A stretch of 64,000 bases of DNA from Dokdonia sp. GTDB lineage: Bacteria; Bacteroidota; Bacteroidia; Flavobacteriales; Flavobacteriaceae. The notes beneath the pieces are model-generated. The model had not been told where the DNA came from and did no database searches. It saw nothing but the letters and a program-made list of their open reading frames with translations. The stretch is taken from positions 62,001-126,000 of the forward strand of contig JAHDIF010000008.1 of assembly GCA_020630915.1 (NCBI GenBank), in the 5' to 3' direction. This document shows positions 1-9,488 of the stretch, one piece after another. Each line of letters opens with the position of its first letter. Position 1 is the first letter of the stretch. Both the position numbers and the translations under genes were made by a program.

Positions 1-2
1 TT

Positions 3-971
3 AAAAATTACTGGATACTTTATGCCATTGCTTTGACGGGAATACTTTTTAGCAATCTGAGAGGGATGTATGTAGTAATCACTTTAGTTATTGTACATAT
101 TGCATACGTACGCTATTCTTTAATTGCTATTAAAAAGCATATGCTTTGGTCTTACTTAATTTCTATTGGTTTACTTATCTTATTTTTCTTCTATCAATAT
201 AGAGAATTGGGATGGATCATTATTACAGAAAATGAGGCATACTCGGGTCACAGAAAATCTGTAGGGTTTGCTCATATTTTAAAAAACACTGCTGCTTTTG
301 GTAAAAACCTATTGGATTTTGGTCGTGTTTTTATTTGGGTTCCTGTAGTTTTAATGCTATTAACTTTATTTAAGCGTTCTAGTGAACAAATTGATAGCTA
401 TTCTCTTAAGTCCTTAATTCCTTTAGTCGTATTTAGTATTGTATTTTTTCTTGGAACTGTTCCTTTTAGTAACCCAATGGGGCCAAGATATTTTATGATT
501 TGTTTCTTACTCGCCATCTTTTTATTTATAAATCTTCTTTTTAATTATGATCTTTCAAAAAAAATAAGAAATAGTATTTTTAGTATAACCGCTTTGGGCC
601 TGTTAACTGGACATTTATGGGTATACCCAGCAACGATCTCACAAGGATGGGATAGTTCCCTTGCTTACCTGCGTTACTTTGATCTTGAAGAACAAATTAT
701 CGATTATATAAAGAATGAGAAGATTAATAGCCTGGAAATTGGCACACACTTATCTTTTAATAATAGATGGGCTAATTATGCTCGTGAACAACAAGCAAGT
801 GACTTGCTTTTTGCGAAAGCAGATCTAACATCAAATACATTTTATTTATTCTCAAATATTGAGAACAGCACTAAAGATGAAGAAATTAAGCAGTTAAAAG
901 AAGAATGGACTTTACTCCAGGAGTATTGTGATATGGGTGTGTTTTTGCAGCTTTACAAAAAGAAACATTAG
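3..971 (+). CDS. Multi-pass membrane protein, probable glycosyltransferase (5' truncated)
   Basis: The reading frame is open to the left edge of the window, so the TTG at 33 in the ORF track is not the true start and the gene is cut at its 5' end. What remains has about seven hydrophobic segments in the first 200 residues, then a soluble tail of about 110 residues with no clear motif. This arrangement (many membrane spans followed by a small extracytoplasmic C-terminal part) fits polyprenyl-phosphate-sugar dependent glycosyltransferases of the GT39/ArnT type, but the catalytic N-terminal loop lies outside the window. The function is an inference. A weak variant of the window's palindrome (GCTTTTTGCGAAAGC, 806-820) lies in the tail and encodes FAKA. 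The stop overlaps the convergent ftsE by four bases. Confidence 0.6.
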   Translation, partial: KNYWILYAIALTGILFSNLRGMYVVITLVIVHIAYVRYSLIAIKKHMLWSYLISIGLLILFFFYQYRELGWIIITENEAYSGHRKSVGFAHILKNTAAFGKNLLDFGRVFIWVPVVLMLLTLFKRSSEQIDSYSLKSLIPLVVFSIVFFLGTVPFSNPMGPRYFMICFLLAIFLFINLLFNYDLSKKIRNSIFSITALGLLTGHLWVYPATISQGWDSSLAYLRYFDLEEQIIDYIKNEKINSLEIGTHLSFNNRWANYAREQQASDLLFAKADLTSNTFYLFSNIENSTKDEEIKQLKEEWTLLQEYCDMGVFLQLYKKKH

Positions 972-1651
972 ACCGTCTTTTGCACCACCTCAAACACTTT
1001 ATTGCCATCACATTTAAGTGTTTTAGAAGGATACTTAAGAAGGAGCGCATAATCGTGGGTAGCCATTAAAATGGTATTTCCATTTTTATTGATGTCCTGC
1101 AATACTTCCATTACTTCTACACTGGTTTGAGGGTCTAGATTTCCGGTAGGTTCGTCTGCAAGAATGAGCTCTGGGTCATTTAATAAGGCTCTTGCAATAG
1201 CCACACGTTGTTGCTCTCCTCCAGAGAGTTGATAAGGGTATTTAAACCCTTTACTTTTCATACCTACTTTATCCAGCACTTCATCTATTTTAGCCGTGCT
1301 TGCAATTTTATCTTTCCAACCAGTGGCTTTCAGTACGAACATAAGATTGTCTTGTACTGTACGGTCATTAAGCAATTTAAAATCCTGAAAGACTACTCCC
1401 AATTTTCTTCTCAAGAAAGGTATCTGCTTTTCTTTAAGTCCATTAAGTCCAAACCCTACAATCTCTCCTTGCCCTTCTGTAAGAGGCAAGTCTCCGTAAA
1501 GGGTTTTCATGAAACTACTCTTTCCAGAACCCGTTTTACCTATAAGGTAGACAAAATCTCCTGGATGAATTACAACATTTACATTAGAGAGCACTAAGTT
1601 GTCCCGCTGGTAGATTGCCGCTTGTTGTAATTGTAAAACAGGTGATGACAT
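968..1651 (-). CDS. ftsE: Cell division ABC transporter ATP-binding protein FtsE
   Basis: A 227-residue ABC ATPase. It has Walker A (GKTGSGKSS, about residue 38), a Q-loop (VFQDFKLL), the signature LSGGEQQR, Walker B ([12 protein letters not shown]) and the H-loop (ATHDYALL). Length and the FQDFKLL / [10 protein letters not shown] wording match FtsE, which with FtsX couples ATP hydrolysis to periplasmic peptidoglycan hydrolases at the septum. No ftsX lies next to it here; in many Bacteroidetes the two genes are separate. The start ATG is followed by a normal N-terminus. The 3' end overlaps the convergent upstream gene by 4 bp, and upstream lies a repeat-containing spacer of about 380 bp. Confidence 0.88.
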   Translation of the reverse strand: MSSPVLQLQQAAIYQRDNLVLSNVNVVIHPGDFVYLIGKTGSGKSSFMKTLYGDLPLTEGQGEIVGFGLNGLKEKQIPFLRRKLGVVFQDFKLLNDRTVQDNLMFVLKATGWKDKIASTAKIDEVLDKVGMKSKGFKYPYQLSGGEQQRVAIARALLNDPELILADEPTGNLDPQTSVEVMEVLQDINKNGNTILMATHDYALLLKYPSKTLKCDGNKVFEVVQKTV

Positions 1652-1750
1652 AGGTATTGTTTGTGTTTCTAAAAATAATAGAAATATAGTATTCCTTGTA
1701 ATAACGATAGCTCTTTTCTAATTGTTTTATTAACAGGAGTTTTAAGTTGG

Positions 1751-1836
1751 GAGTTCTTGAGTTGATGTGTCTATGAGTTGAGGGGTTGATGAGTTGATAA
1801 GTTGATGAGTCGTGTGTCGTGTGTCGTGGGTCTTGT
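1751..1836. repeat. Degenerate short tandem repeat (GTTGATGA / GTCGTGT units)
   Basis: Consecutive units read roughly GTTGATGT, GTCTATGA, GTTGAGGG, GTTGATGA, GTTGATAA, GTTGATGA, then heptamers GTCGTGT, GTCGTGT, GTCGTGG and GTCTTGT. On the other strand this is AACTCATC-like. The switch from 8 to 7 bp suggests slippage growth. No coding role is apparent. Confidence 0.75.
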
Positions 1837-1957
1837 TTCTGTCTCTCCTCTCTATTCTTTCTTCTCTTTTCTAATTTTTCAATTTCATTGTTAATTTCCT
1901 TTTTAAAACTCACTATAATTAAACAAGTATTACTCCGTTATGGTAGGAGAAGAGAAG

Positions 1958-1965
1958 TATCTTTG
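1958..1965 (+). promoter_or_regulatory. Candidate -7 box (TATCTTTG) for the TPR gene
   Basis: Matches the Bacteroidetes TAnnTTTG consensus, 70 nt before the ATG of the TPR gene. No good TTG -33 element is at the usual distance, so support is weak. Confidence 0.3.
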
Positions 1966-2035
1966 AGTAGAGGGCCTACACGCTTTCGCAACAGCGTACT
2001 CCTCACCATCATTATCAAGAAACAACGACCTAATT

Positions 2036-5000
2036 ATGCATAAAATATCCAAACTATTCTGTGTAGTATTTTTATCTATCACAGCCAGTTACGGGCAACA
2101 ATCTGCTATATATACAGATGATTTGGTGAAGTACACAACCGCTTTAAGTTTGTACAATAGCCAGCAATATCTAGCATCTCAAACCCTATTTCAGGAAATT
2201 AAAGACGAAACCTCAGACACCACTGTAGAAGGAGACTGTGCCTATTATATTGCTAATGCAGCTGTGCGATTGAACCAACAAGGAGCAGATAACTTAATGC
2301 AATCTTTTGTTGAAGAATACCCTACAAGTACGAAGCGCAACTCGGCTTTTCTCGATGTTGCGGAATATTATTTTGAAAATGGAAAATATTCCTATGCCCG
2401 CAAGTGGTATGATAGAGTGGATGAAAGTAGCTTATCCGGAGGTGCGCAAGAAACGTATAACTTTAATAATGGGTATGCCTATTTTAAGAGTAAGCGTTTT
2501 GACGAGGCAAAAAAGTACTTGAATAGAGTGCGTGATTCTCAAAAATATGGCTCGCAAGCCAAATACTATTTAGGTTTTATGGCCTATGAAGGGGATGATT
2601 ACGAAGAGGCTAATGAACTTTTTGAACAAGCGGAAACCGAAGAAGAAAGCTACAAGGAAGAACTCGCTTATTTTAAAGCAGATCTTAATTTTAAACTTGG
2701 AAAATTTCAAGAAGCCATTACTGAAGGCACTTCTCAACTGGCAAATGCAAATCCTAAAGAACAATCAGAACTCAATAAGATTATAGGGGAGAGTCATTTT
2801 AATTTAGGCAATTATGCAGAGGCACTTCCTTATCTTAAAAAGTATAAAGGAAAAGGCGGTAAGTGGAATAACACAGATTATTACCAACTAGGTTATACTT
2901 ACTACAAACAAGGAGATTACACAAATGCTATTAATGAATTTAATAAAATAGTAGATGGTCGAAACTCAGTGGCTCAAAATGGATATTATCATTTGGCAGA
3001 ATCATATTTAAAAACAGACCGCAAGCAAGAAGCACTCAACGCATTTAAGAACGCGTCAGAAATGGGCTTTGACCTTAAGATTAAGGAAGATGCCGGACTT
3101 AATTATGCGAAGTTAAGTTATGAAATAGGGAATGCCTTTACACCAGTGCCAGAAGTAATCTCTAATTATATAACAGAATATGATAAATCTCCTGCAAAAG
3201 CCGAATTAGAAACCTTATTAATAGATTCTTACATCACATCAAAAAACTATAAAGAAGCACTGCGGTTATTGGATGGTGCCAAAAGTTTTGAAAATAAAGT
3301 AGCCTACCAGAAAGTTGCATTTTACCGTGGATTAGAATTGTATAATGAAGGTAGCTATCTAGATGCCAAAACTACTTTTAATAAATCTCTTAAAGAACCT
3401 AGAGAAGAATCATTTACAGCAAGGGCTAACTACTGGATTGCAGAGTGTGATTATGTCCTCAATAATTATAAAGAAGCTGTTGTAGGATATAAGCAATTTG
3501 CACAAAGTGCTGCAGCTAGCACAACCCCAGAATATACAGACCTCAATTACAATCTAGCCTATGCGTATTTTTCTGATAAGGATTATGCAAATGCGGCAAT
3601 TTATTTTGAGCAGTATGCAAATCAAAATGCAGGTGATATTTCAAGACAGAATGATGCATATTTACGTTTAGGAGATAGTCAGTTTATAGCTAGTAAATAT
3701 TGGCCGGCCTTAGAAGCATACAACAAATCAGTAGCGTTAAATGTGGCAGATCAAGATTATGCGACATTTCAAAAATCAATGAGTTATGGCTTTATTCAAA
3801 AGAATGATGATAAAATAGCGGGTCTTAGTAGTATACCTTCTAAATTTCCTACATCCAGTTATAGAGATGACGCACTCTATGAATTAGGTAATGTATACGT
3901 ATCTCAAAATAAAACAGATAAGGCTATTGGTGCATACGATCAATTAATTAGGGATATACCTCAAAGCTCCTACGTGTCACGTACCTTATTGAAAAAGGCA
4001 CTTATTTATGATAATAATGGACAGTCTGATGAGGCGTTGTCTATATTTAGAAAGGTAGCAGCAGATTTTCCAGGGACACCAGAAGCGTTACAAGCCGTGA
4101 CTTCGGCAAAACTTATTTATATAGATTTAGGTCGTGTAGATGAGTATGCGCAGTGGGTGAGTACCTTAGATTTTATAGACGTAGAAGATGCAGAGCTGGA
4201 TGATGCTGCCTATGCGCAGGCAGAGCAGCAATATCTAGATAATAATACAACACAAGCGCAACGTTTGCTGGCAGATTATCTAGAGAGTTACCCCGCAGGT
4301 CAACATACGTTGCAGGCACATTTTTATCTAGCACAACTTGCTTTCGCGAAAGCAGACTACCCCACAACCATTCCTCATTACGAATTTGTAATAAATAGAG
4401 AACGATCAGAATTTACAGAGCAAGCGCTCGCCAGATTAGGACAAGTACACCTTACACAAAAAGACTATGCGTCGGCTATTCCAGTATTATCTAGATTGGA
4501 AACTGAAGCAGATTTCCCACAGAATGTAGTCTTTGCCCAGTCTAACTTAATGAAATCTTATTACGAACAAACAAACTATGGTCAGGCCATAGCCTATGCA
4601 GAGAAAGTAGTAGCCAACACAAAAATTGACAATACTGTAAAGAGCGATGCCCAGGTGATTATTGCAAGATCTTCTATAATCACTGGTGATGAGGTTCGTG
4701 CAAAAACAGCCTATGCTGCCGTACAGCAAATAGCAACAGGAGCACTCGCTGCAGAGGCGTTGTACTATGACGCTTATTTTAAAAACAAGGCAAATGAGTT
4801 TAAAGGTTCTAATGCTGCAGTGCAGGAACTAGCAAGAGATTATAGTGGGTATAAAGAGTTTGGAGCCAAAGGACTCGTTCTTATGGCAAAGAATTTTTAT
4901 GCGCTAGAAGATGCCTACCAAGCAACCTATATACTGGAGAGTGTCATTACCAATTTTGCCGATTATCCAGAAACGGTGCAGGAAGCGCAAGATTTACTTT

Positions 5001-5059
5001 CGGTAATCAAGGCTAACGAGGCAAAGACCAACTCTTCAGTAGAAGAAGGAGGAAACTAA
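2036..5059 (+). CDS. Large TPR-repeat periplasmic/outer-membrane-associated protein
   Basis: A 1007-residue protein with an N-terminal signal peptide (about residues 1-20, ending near SYGQ) and TPR-like helical repeats over nearly the whole length, with recurring patterns such as YYLGFMAYEGDDYEEA and AYFSDKDYANAAIYFEQ. TPR arrays are protein-binding scaffolds. The gene is followed after 31 bp by an outer-membrane barrel gene, so the pair is probably one transcription unit in which the TPR protein sits in the periplasm and works with the barrel. Such TPR plus barrel pairs recur in Flavobacteria, but no reaction or substrate can be assigned. One perfect GCTTTCGCGAAAGC palindrome lies in the gene (LAFAKAD). 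Confidence 0.8.
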   Translation: MHKISKLFCVVFLSITASYGQQSAIYTDDLVKYTTALSLYNSQQYLASQTLFQEIKDETSDTTVEGDCAYYIANAAVRLNQQGADNLMQSFVEEYPTSTKRNSAFLDVAEYYFENGKYSYARKWYDRVDESSLSGGAQETYNFNNGYAYFKSKRFDEAKKYLNRVRDSQKYGSQAKYYLGFMAYEGDDYEEANELFEQAETEEESYKEELAYFKADLNFKLGKFQEAITEGTSQLANANPKEQSELNKIIGESHFNLGNYAEALPYLKKYKGKGGKWNNTDYYQLGYTYYKQGDYTNAINEFNKIVDGRNSVAQNGYYHLAESYLKTDRKQEALNAFKNASEMGFDLKIKEDAGLNYAKLSYEIGNAFTPVPEVISNYITEYDKSPAKAELETLLIDSYITSKNYKEALRLLDGAKSFENKVAYQKVAFYRGLELYNEGSYLDAKTTFNKSLKEPREESFTARANYWIAECDYVLNNYKEAVVGYKQFAQSAAASTTPEYTDLNYNLAYAYFSDKDYANAAIYFEQYANQNAGDISRQNDAYLRLGDSQFIASKYWPALEAYNKSVALNVADQDYATFQKSMSYGFIQKNDDKIAGLSSIPSKFPTSSYRDDALYELGNVYVSQNKTDKAIGAYDQLIRDIPQSSYVSRTLLKKALIYDNNGQSDEALSIFRKVAADFPGTPEALQAVTSAKLIYIDLGRVDEYAQWVSTLDFIDVEDAELDDAAYAQAEQQYLDNNTTQAQRLLADYLESYPAGQHTLQAHFYLAQLAFAKADYPTTIPHYEFVINRERSEFTEQALARLGQVHLTQKDYASAIPVLSRLETEADFPQNVVFAQSNLMKSYYEQTNYGQAIAYAEKVVANTKIDNTVKSDAQVIIARSSIITGDEVRAKTAYAAVQQIATGALAAEALYYDAYFKNKANEFKGSNAAVQELARDYSGYKEFGAKGLVLMAKNFYALEDAYQATYILESVITNFADYPETVQEAQDLLSVIKANEAKTNSSVEEGGN
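4340..4353. repeat. Palindrome GCTTTCGCGAAAGC in the TPR gene (AFAKA frame)
   Basis: Perfect 14-bp palindrome inside the TPR-protein gene, encoding AFAKA within a TPR helix. Confidence 0.95.
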
Positions 5060-5090
5060 TTCATCAATTCGTATTTCAATCAAGATTATT

Positions 5091-6884
5091 ATGATGTTAC
5101 AATCTATCAATTATAAAACACTTGTTCTTTTTGTGATGGTTTTTGCTTTCGCGAAAGCGGTACACGCACAAGATGACCCAGACTCTACTATTGGAACCGA
5201 AGTAGTAAATGTAGTAAAGCCATACACACCTACAATAAGTGATGCCTTTAAAGTAAAGGCCACACCAAAGCTCAATGACTCTATCACAACGGCAAAAAAG
5301 AAAGTGACGTACAGTATTTTCTCGGTACCTGTAGCAAGTACGTTTACACCTGCCAAAGGAAAGGCTGCAAATGTGAAAAAAGCTCCCAAAATAAAGTTAT
5401 ATGATAACTACGCAACGCTTGGATTTGGGAGTTTTACTTCTATTCTAGCAGAGTTTTATAGCAATTTTCAGATAAGTAGAACGGAGGATTTTGGAGTTTT
5501 TCTAAAACATAATTCTTCACAAGGCGGTATTGATGATGTGATCGTAGATGATTTCTTTTACGACACCCGTCTCAACTTAAATTATGGTGCTAGAGAGCGA
5601 GATATGTCCTGGCGTACAGATTTAGATGTGAAACATCAAGTGTTCAATTGGTATGGGATTGATTCTTCTATACTAGCGGTGCCAGATATAGGAGATGCAC
5701 CCTTATTTAATACAGATACAGATGTGGCTCATTCCTATTTTACTGCGGGGATTAATGGTAGTGTGAGTTTTAAAGATGCCATTTTTAAAGAAGGAAGAGG
5801 GACGATTCGTTATTTTGGAGATTCAGAAAATAGTAGTGAGATACGTGCACTTGCAAAGCCTACACTGGAGTTTCCTATCGCTGGAGAGAATATTACCACA
5901 GGAGTAACGGTAGATTACGTAGGAGGCAGTTTTGAAAATGACATTTCTAATGTGACAACGGCGCAAGATTATAGTATTATAAATGCAGGAATTAATCCAA
6001 GCCTAGTAATTTTAAGAGACGATCTTACGGTAAATCTAGGTGTAGCTGCTTTTGTAAGTAACGTGAGCCAAACAGTAAATGATACCCAAGTGAGTGATAC
6101 AGATGTCTTCATTTATCCTAAAGTCACAGCTTCGTATCGTGTTGTAGGCGATTACTTTATTGCCTACGCGGGATTAGAAGGAGATCTTAGACAAAACAGT
6201 TATCACGATTTTGCACAAGAGAATCCATTTATAGCACCTTTACAAAACATACGTCCTACAGACCAACAATATGACGGATACCTTGGTATGAAGGGTAAAC
6301 TCTCTAATAATGTGAGCTATAACTTACGAGCTAGTTATCTGTCTGAGAGTGGCAAGGCATTATTTATTAATAATAATTCTTCTTTTGCAACCGCTGGCAC
6401 GGCAGCTTGGCTTAATGGAAATTCCTTTAGTGTAATTTACGACGATGTAGAAACCTTAGGAGTTTTTGGGGAGCTTAATTTTGATGTAAATAACAATTTT
6501 AAGATGAAGATCAACGGGCAGTATAACTCGTATACTACAGATGGACAACAAGAAGCTTGGAATCTTCCAGAACTTACCGCTTCTATCTTCGGGGATTACC
6601 AAATTACAGAACAATGGTTTGCTGGCGTAAATCTATTTTTTGTAGGAGAGCGATTAGATCAGGCCTTTGCGGCAGATCCTACAGATATTCTTACAACCTC
6701 ACAAACGATCACGCTTGATGGATATTTTGATGCAAATGCCCACGTAGGATATCGCATTAATGATCGTTTGAGCGCCTTTGGTAGAGTAAACAATATCTTG
6801 AACAGTAATTACCAGAAATGGCAAAACTACCCTGTGCAAGGGTTGCAAGGAATGTTAGGAGCTACCTATAGGTTTGATTTTTAG
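5091..6884 (+). CDS. Outer-membrane beta-barrel protein (TonB-receptor-like)
   Basis: 597 residues with a cleavable signal peptide ending near VHAQ, then a short lysine- and proline-rich stretch (about residues 35-100), then alternating amphipathic strands to the C-terminus. The final residues TYRFDF end in Phe, the usual outer-membrane barrel signature. The C-terminal half resembles TonB-dependent receptor barrels (for example FGRVNNILNSNY near the end), but I see no clear complete plug domain or TonB box, so transport of a particular ligand is not claimed. It is probably co-transcribed with the TPR gene 31 bp upstream. The signal peptide itself contains AFAKA, encoded by a perfect copy of the palindrome. 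Confidence 0.75.
   Translation: MMLQSINYKTLVLFVMVFAFAKAVHAQDDPDSTIGTEVVNVVKPYTPTISDAFKVKATPKLNDSITTAKKKVTYSIFSVPVASTFTPAKGKAANVKKAPKIKLYDNYATLGFGSFTSILAEFYSNFQISRTEDFGVFLKHNSSQGGIDDVIVDDFFYDTRLNLNYGARERDMSWRTDLDVKHQVFNWYGIDSSILAVPDIGDAPLFNTDTDVAHSYFTAGINGSVSFKDAIFKEGRGTIRYFGDSENSSEIRALAKPTLEFPIAGENITTGVTVDYVGGSFENDISNVTTAQDYSIINAGINPSLVILRDDLTVNLGVAAFVSNVSQTVNDTQVSDTDVFIYPKVTASYRVVGDYFIAYAGLEGDLRQNSYHDFAQENPFIAPLQNIRPTDQQYDGYLGMKGKLSNNVSYNLRASYLSESGKALFINNNSSFATAGTAAWLNGNSFSVIYDDVETLGVFGELNFDVNNNFKMKINGQYNSYTTDGQQEAWNLPELTASIFGDYQITEQWFAGVNLFFVGERLDQAFAADPTDILTTSQTITLDGYFDANAHVGYRINDRLSAFGRVNNILNSNYQKWQNYPVQGLQGMLGATYRFDF
5145..5158. repeat. Palindrome GCTTTCGCGAAAGC in a signal peptide
   Basis: Perfect copy forming AFAKA in the hydrophobic/cleavage part of the signal peptide of the barrel protein. 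Confidence 0.95.
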
Positions 6885-6901
6885 AAAATAATGAACGCGT
6901 C

Positions 6902-6922
6902 ATGCTGAACTCGTTTCAGCAT
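6902..6922. repeat. REP-like inverted repeat ATGCTGAA-CTCG-TTTCAGCAT
   Basis: A short intergenic stem-loop with arms ATGCTGAA/TTCAGCAT, like extragenic palindromes scattered in flavobacterial genomes. It lies just after the barrel gene and may protect the 3' end or help termination. This is the only copy noticed in the window. Confidence 0.55.
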
Positions 6923-6938
6923 CACACAATATAATTAC

Positions 6939-6972
6939 AAAGGTTTCGTACTTTAGTGCAAAACCTTTTTTT
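6939..6972 (+). terminator. Stem-loop AAAGGTTT...AAACCTTT plus T-run
   Basis: Arms AAAGGTTT (6939-6946) and AAACCTTT (6961-6968) are followed by a T-run, typical of an intrinsic terminator for the TPR/barrel unit. It touches the start of the next gene at 6973, so it could instead occlude that gene's start region. Confidence 0.5.
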
Positions 6973-8610
6973 ATGATTAAGCATACTCTTTTTGCTCTTA
7001 TTTTTCTCGCATTTTTATCCTGTTCTGAGAAAGAACAAGTAGACCTTATTATCACCAATGGGAATATTTACACAGTAGATACCGCTTTTTCTAAGGCAGA
7101 AGCTTTTGCTGTGAAAGACGGCAGATTTGTCGCCACTGGAACCACAGAAGAAATTACAAAAGCATATACAGCCTTAAAAACTATAGACGCCGTAGGGCAG
7201 ACTATTCTTCCAGGCTTGATAGATGGTCATTGCCATTTTTATGGATTGGGGCAAAATATACAAGTAGTAGACTTGGTGGGTACTGCTAGTTATGATGAGG
7301 TGTTGGAGCGTGTAGCTGCTTTCGCGAAAGCGAATCCTTCCAAAACATTTGTACGCGGTAGAGGTTGGGATCAAAATGATTGGGAAGTAAAAGAATTTCC
7401 AACCAAAGAACGATTGGATGCTATGTTTCCAGATATTCCAGTTGCCTTAGAACGTGTAGATGGACACGCATATCTCGTGAATCAAAAAGCACTAGACATG
7501 GCAAATATTACTACAGAAACGCAAGTGTCTGGGGGTGAGATTGTAAAAGTAAATGGTAAGATAACGGGTGTCTTGGTAGATAAACCACAACAAATGATAG
7601 ATGCTGTGATGCCTCAAGCAAGTAAAGATCAAAATATAAACTCCTTGATGGGAGCTCAAGAAGTATGCTTCTCTTATGGATTGACAACTGTAAATGACGC
7701 TGGGCTTGATAAAGAAATTATTGAGCTTATTGACAGTTTGCAAACGGCAGGCGACTTACAAATGCGCGTCTATGCGATGATAAGCAATACCCCTAAAAAT
7801 CTAGATCATTATCTCACAACAGGTAAACTTAAAACAGACTATCTTAATGTTCGTTCTGTAAAGGTGTATGGCGATGGAGCGCTAGGCTCGCGAGGTGCTG
7901 CCCTTAGACAGGAGTATAGTGATAAGGAGGGACATTTTGGTGCAATGATTACTCCTGCAGATGAGATGAATGCGCTGGCAAAACGCATTGTAAGAGCAGG
8001 CTACCAGATGAATACACACGCTATAGGTGATAGTGCCAATGTGGTGGCGTTGCGTGCTTACAAAGAAGCATTAAAAACTACAGATGATCCCCGTTGGAAG
8101 ATAGAACACGCCCAGGTAGTCTCTGCTCAGGACTTTGATTATTTTGGAGATAAAATTTTGCCCTCTGTACAACCTACCCATGCTACGAGTGATATGTATT
8201 GGGCAGAAGAGCGAGTGGGTGCGGAACGTATTAAAGGCGCCTATGCGTATAAAGATTTGCTCAACAAATCTGGTAAGGTCATTTTAGGGACAGATTTTCC
8301 AGTAGAGCAGGTAAATCCTTTTTACACATTTTATGCGGCAGTAGCCCGTAAAGATTTAAAACAGTATCCAGAAGGTGGATATCAAATTGAAAATGCCCTC
8401 ACGCGTGAAGAAACCTTAAAAGGGATGACCATCTGGTCAGCCTATTCTAATTTTGAAGAAGATGAGAAGGGAAGTATAGAACCAGGTAAGTTCGCAGATT
8501 TTGTAATACTACCCAAAGACATTATGACCATTCCAGAAGATGAGATTCCTGCGATGTACGTAAATGACACTTATGTAGGCGGAAAGCGTGTTTATACGAT
8601 CCCTAAGTGA
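6973..8610 (+). CDS. Amidohydrolase family 3 lipoprotein (YtcJ-like)
   Basis: 545 residues. A lipoprotein signal peptide ends at LSC (about residue 17), so the enzyme is exported and lipid-anchored. The body is a metal-dependent amidohydrolase of the YtcJ/amidohydrolase-3 type: entry motif DGHCHFYG with the HxH metal pair (about residue 86), a conserved Lys region VKVYGDGALGSRG, NTHAIGD, the metal histidine in KIEHAQ, and the final Asp in LGTDFPVE. These enzymes hydrolyse amide, ester or cyclic C-N bonds, but the substrate is not predictable. The downstream gene overlaps by the GTGA junction. A palindrome copy encodes AAFAKAN. Confidence 0.82.
   Translation: MIKHTLFALIFLAFLSCSEKEQVDLIITNGNIYTVDTAFSKAEAFAVKDGRFVATGTTEEITKAYTALKTIDAVGQTILPGLIDGHCHFYGLGQNIQVVDLVGTASYDEVLERVAAFAKANPSKTFVRGRGWDQNDWEVKEFPTKERLDAMFPDIPVALERVDGHAYLVNQKALDMANITTETQVSGGEIVKVNGKITGVLVDKPQQMIDAVMPQASKDQNINSLMGAQEVCFSYGLTTVNDAGLDKEIIELIDSLQTAGDLQMRVYAMISNTPKNLDHYLTTGKLKTDYLNVRSVKVYGDGALGSRGAALRQEYSDKEGHFGAMITPADEMNALAKRIVRAGYQMNTHAIGDSANVVALRAYKEALKTTDDPRWKIEHAQVVSAQDFDYFGDKILPSVQPTHATSDMYWAEERVGAERIKGAYAYKDLLNKSGKVILGTDFPVEQVNPFYTFYAAVARKDLKQYPEGGYQIENALTREETLKGMTIWSAYSNFEEDEKGSIEPGKFADFVILPKDIMTIPEDEIPAMYVNDTYVGGKRVYTIPK
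7318..7331. repeat. Palindrome GCTTTCGCGAAAGC in the amidohydrolase gene
   Basis: Perfect copy in the AFAKA frame, about 115 codons into the gene, between the metal motif and the conserved RGRGWDQND segment. Confidence 0.95.
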
Positions 8611-8846
8611 AAAACCCACAAGAGCACCTCATAGAACTCGCGCATTATAAAATGCCCTTTGGAAAATACAAAGGCCAGTATCTGGTAGATATTCCAGAGG
8701 CGTATTATGTTTGGTTTCGGCAAAAAGGATTTCCAGAAGGCAAACTAGGAAGGCTTCTTACCGAAATGCACGAGATTAAGGTGAATGGGTTAGAACCTAT
8801 TATTAGGAAGGTGCAAAGGGAGTATTTTAAGCCTAATGATTCGTAA
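8607..8846 (+). CDS. DUF3820 family small protein
   Basis: 79 residues starting at a GTG that overlaps the upstream TGA (GTGA), which argues for translational coupling with the amidohydrolase. It contains the DUF3820 signature MPFGKYKGQYLVDIPEAYYVWF. The same fold occurs as the C-terminal module of DnaQ/ExoX-type exonucleases, and the exonuclease at 60872 in this window carries a related FGKHKGKRVEDV...FGWL segment. It may bind nucleic acid, but no function is established. Confidence 0.75.
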   Translation: MKNPQEHLIELAHYKMPFGKYKGQYLVDIPEAYYVWFRQKGFPEGKLGRLLTEMHEIKVNGLEPIIRKVQREYFKPNDS

Positions 8847-9488
8847 TAGAGATTATTTATGCTTCTGGATACAATATATTAAATGATTTGAGTACTTAAT
8901 ATTGATCTCTTCAAAAAAACATAACTTACTATGGATATAATAATCAAAGGACTAAAAAACTCATCCCTAGAAATATATTCGCAAATGAGTTTCCAGATAG
9001 TCTTACTTTCGTTAAAATCTGAATTATAACAATAGTTTCATCTAATAAACCAATTCTAGTCAACCAACAACTCGTCCCTTTGTCTATTGATCCTTTTGAA
9101 ATATTAATAATCTCTAAGGTATTCTATGTTAGCTACGCTTGCGCTTTTGAAAACTTTTATAACTCTTTTGCAATTAGCACTTTTCTTTAGCAGATACATC
9201 TATCTAATGCGCCATGGCAAAATTCACAAAATAAGCCGCGTTAGGATTAGGGAATTTGTATTTTCTGCTCATAGTAGTACAAAATACAAAAAAAAACTAG
9301 GGTTCTTTTTGTTTACTCACTCGTGACGGCACTAGTTACAAACTGTTGCTAGCAGAGGGCCTCAATTTCGAACTACTACCCTTAAAAATATATCAGTCTT
9401 GATAGCTCCATAGTTTGATGTTCATTTATGTGTTGTTCTTTATTTCTCATTACAATTCTATGAAGTCTGCCTGAATAAAAATGAGTAT
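8847..9488. other. Gene-poor AT-rich spacer, possibly decayed DNA
   Basis: A 640 bp stretch without a convincing gene. The only tracked ORF (9126-9326) has no recognisable start context or protein-like composition. GC-richer islands such as GCGCCATGGC and GTTGCTAGCAGAGGGCC look like remains of an old element, but I cannot identify one. It precedes two accessory lipoprotein genes. Confidence 0.5.

Larger units (their letters stand above)
1652..2035. other. Intergenic region with degenerate 7-8 bp tandem repeats
   Basis: A 384 bp spacer between divergent ftsE and the TPR gene. It holds a run of imperfect octamers and heptamers (separate entry), a TATCTTTG -7-like box at 1958-1965 pointing at the TPR gene, and an imperfect hairpin CGCTTTCGCAACAGCG near 1981-1996 that resembles a decayed copy of the window-wide palindrome. 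The 109-aa minus-strand ORF across it looks spurious. Confidence 0.6.

Noticed and set aside
1584-1913. 109-aa minus-strand ORF overlapping ftsE
   Set aside because: Its middle is the tandem repeat (DPRHTTHDSS...), it overlaps ftsE out of frame by 68 bp, and it has no credible start signal; a shadow of low-complexity DNA.
9126-9326. 66-aa ORF in the gene-poor spacer
   Set aside because: No ribosome-binding or promoter context and no recognisable protein composition.
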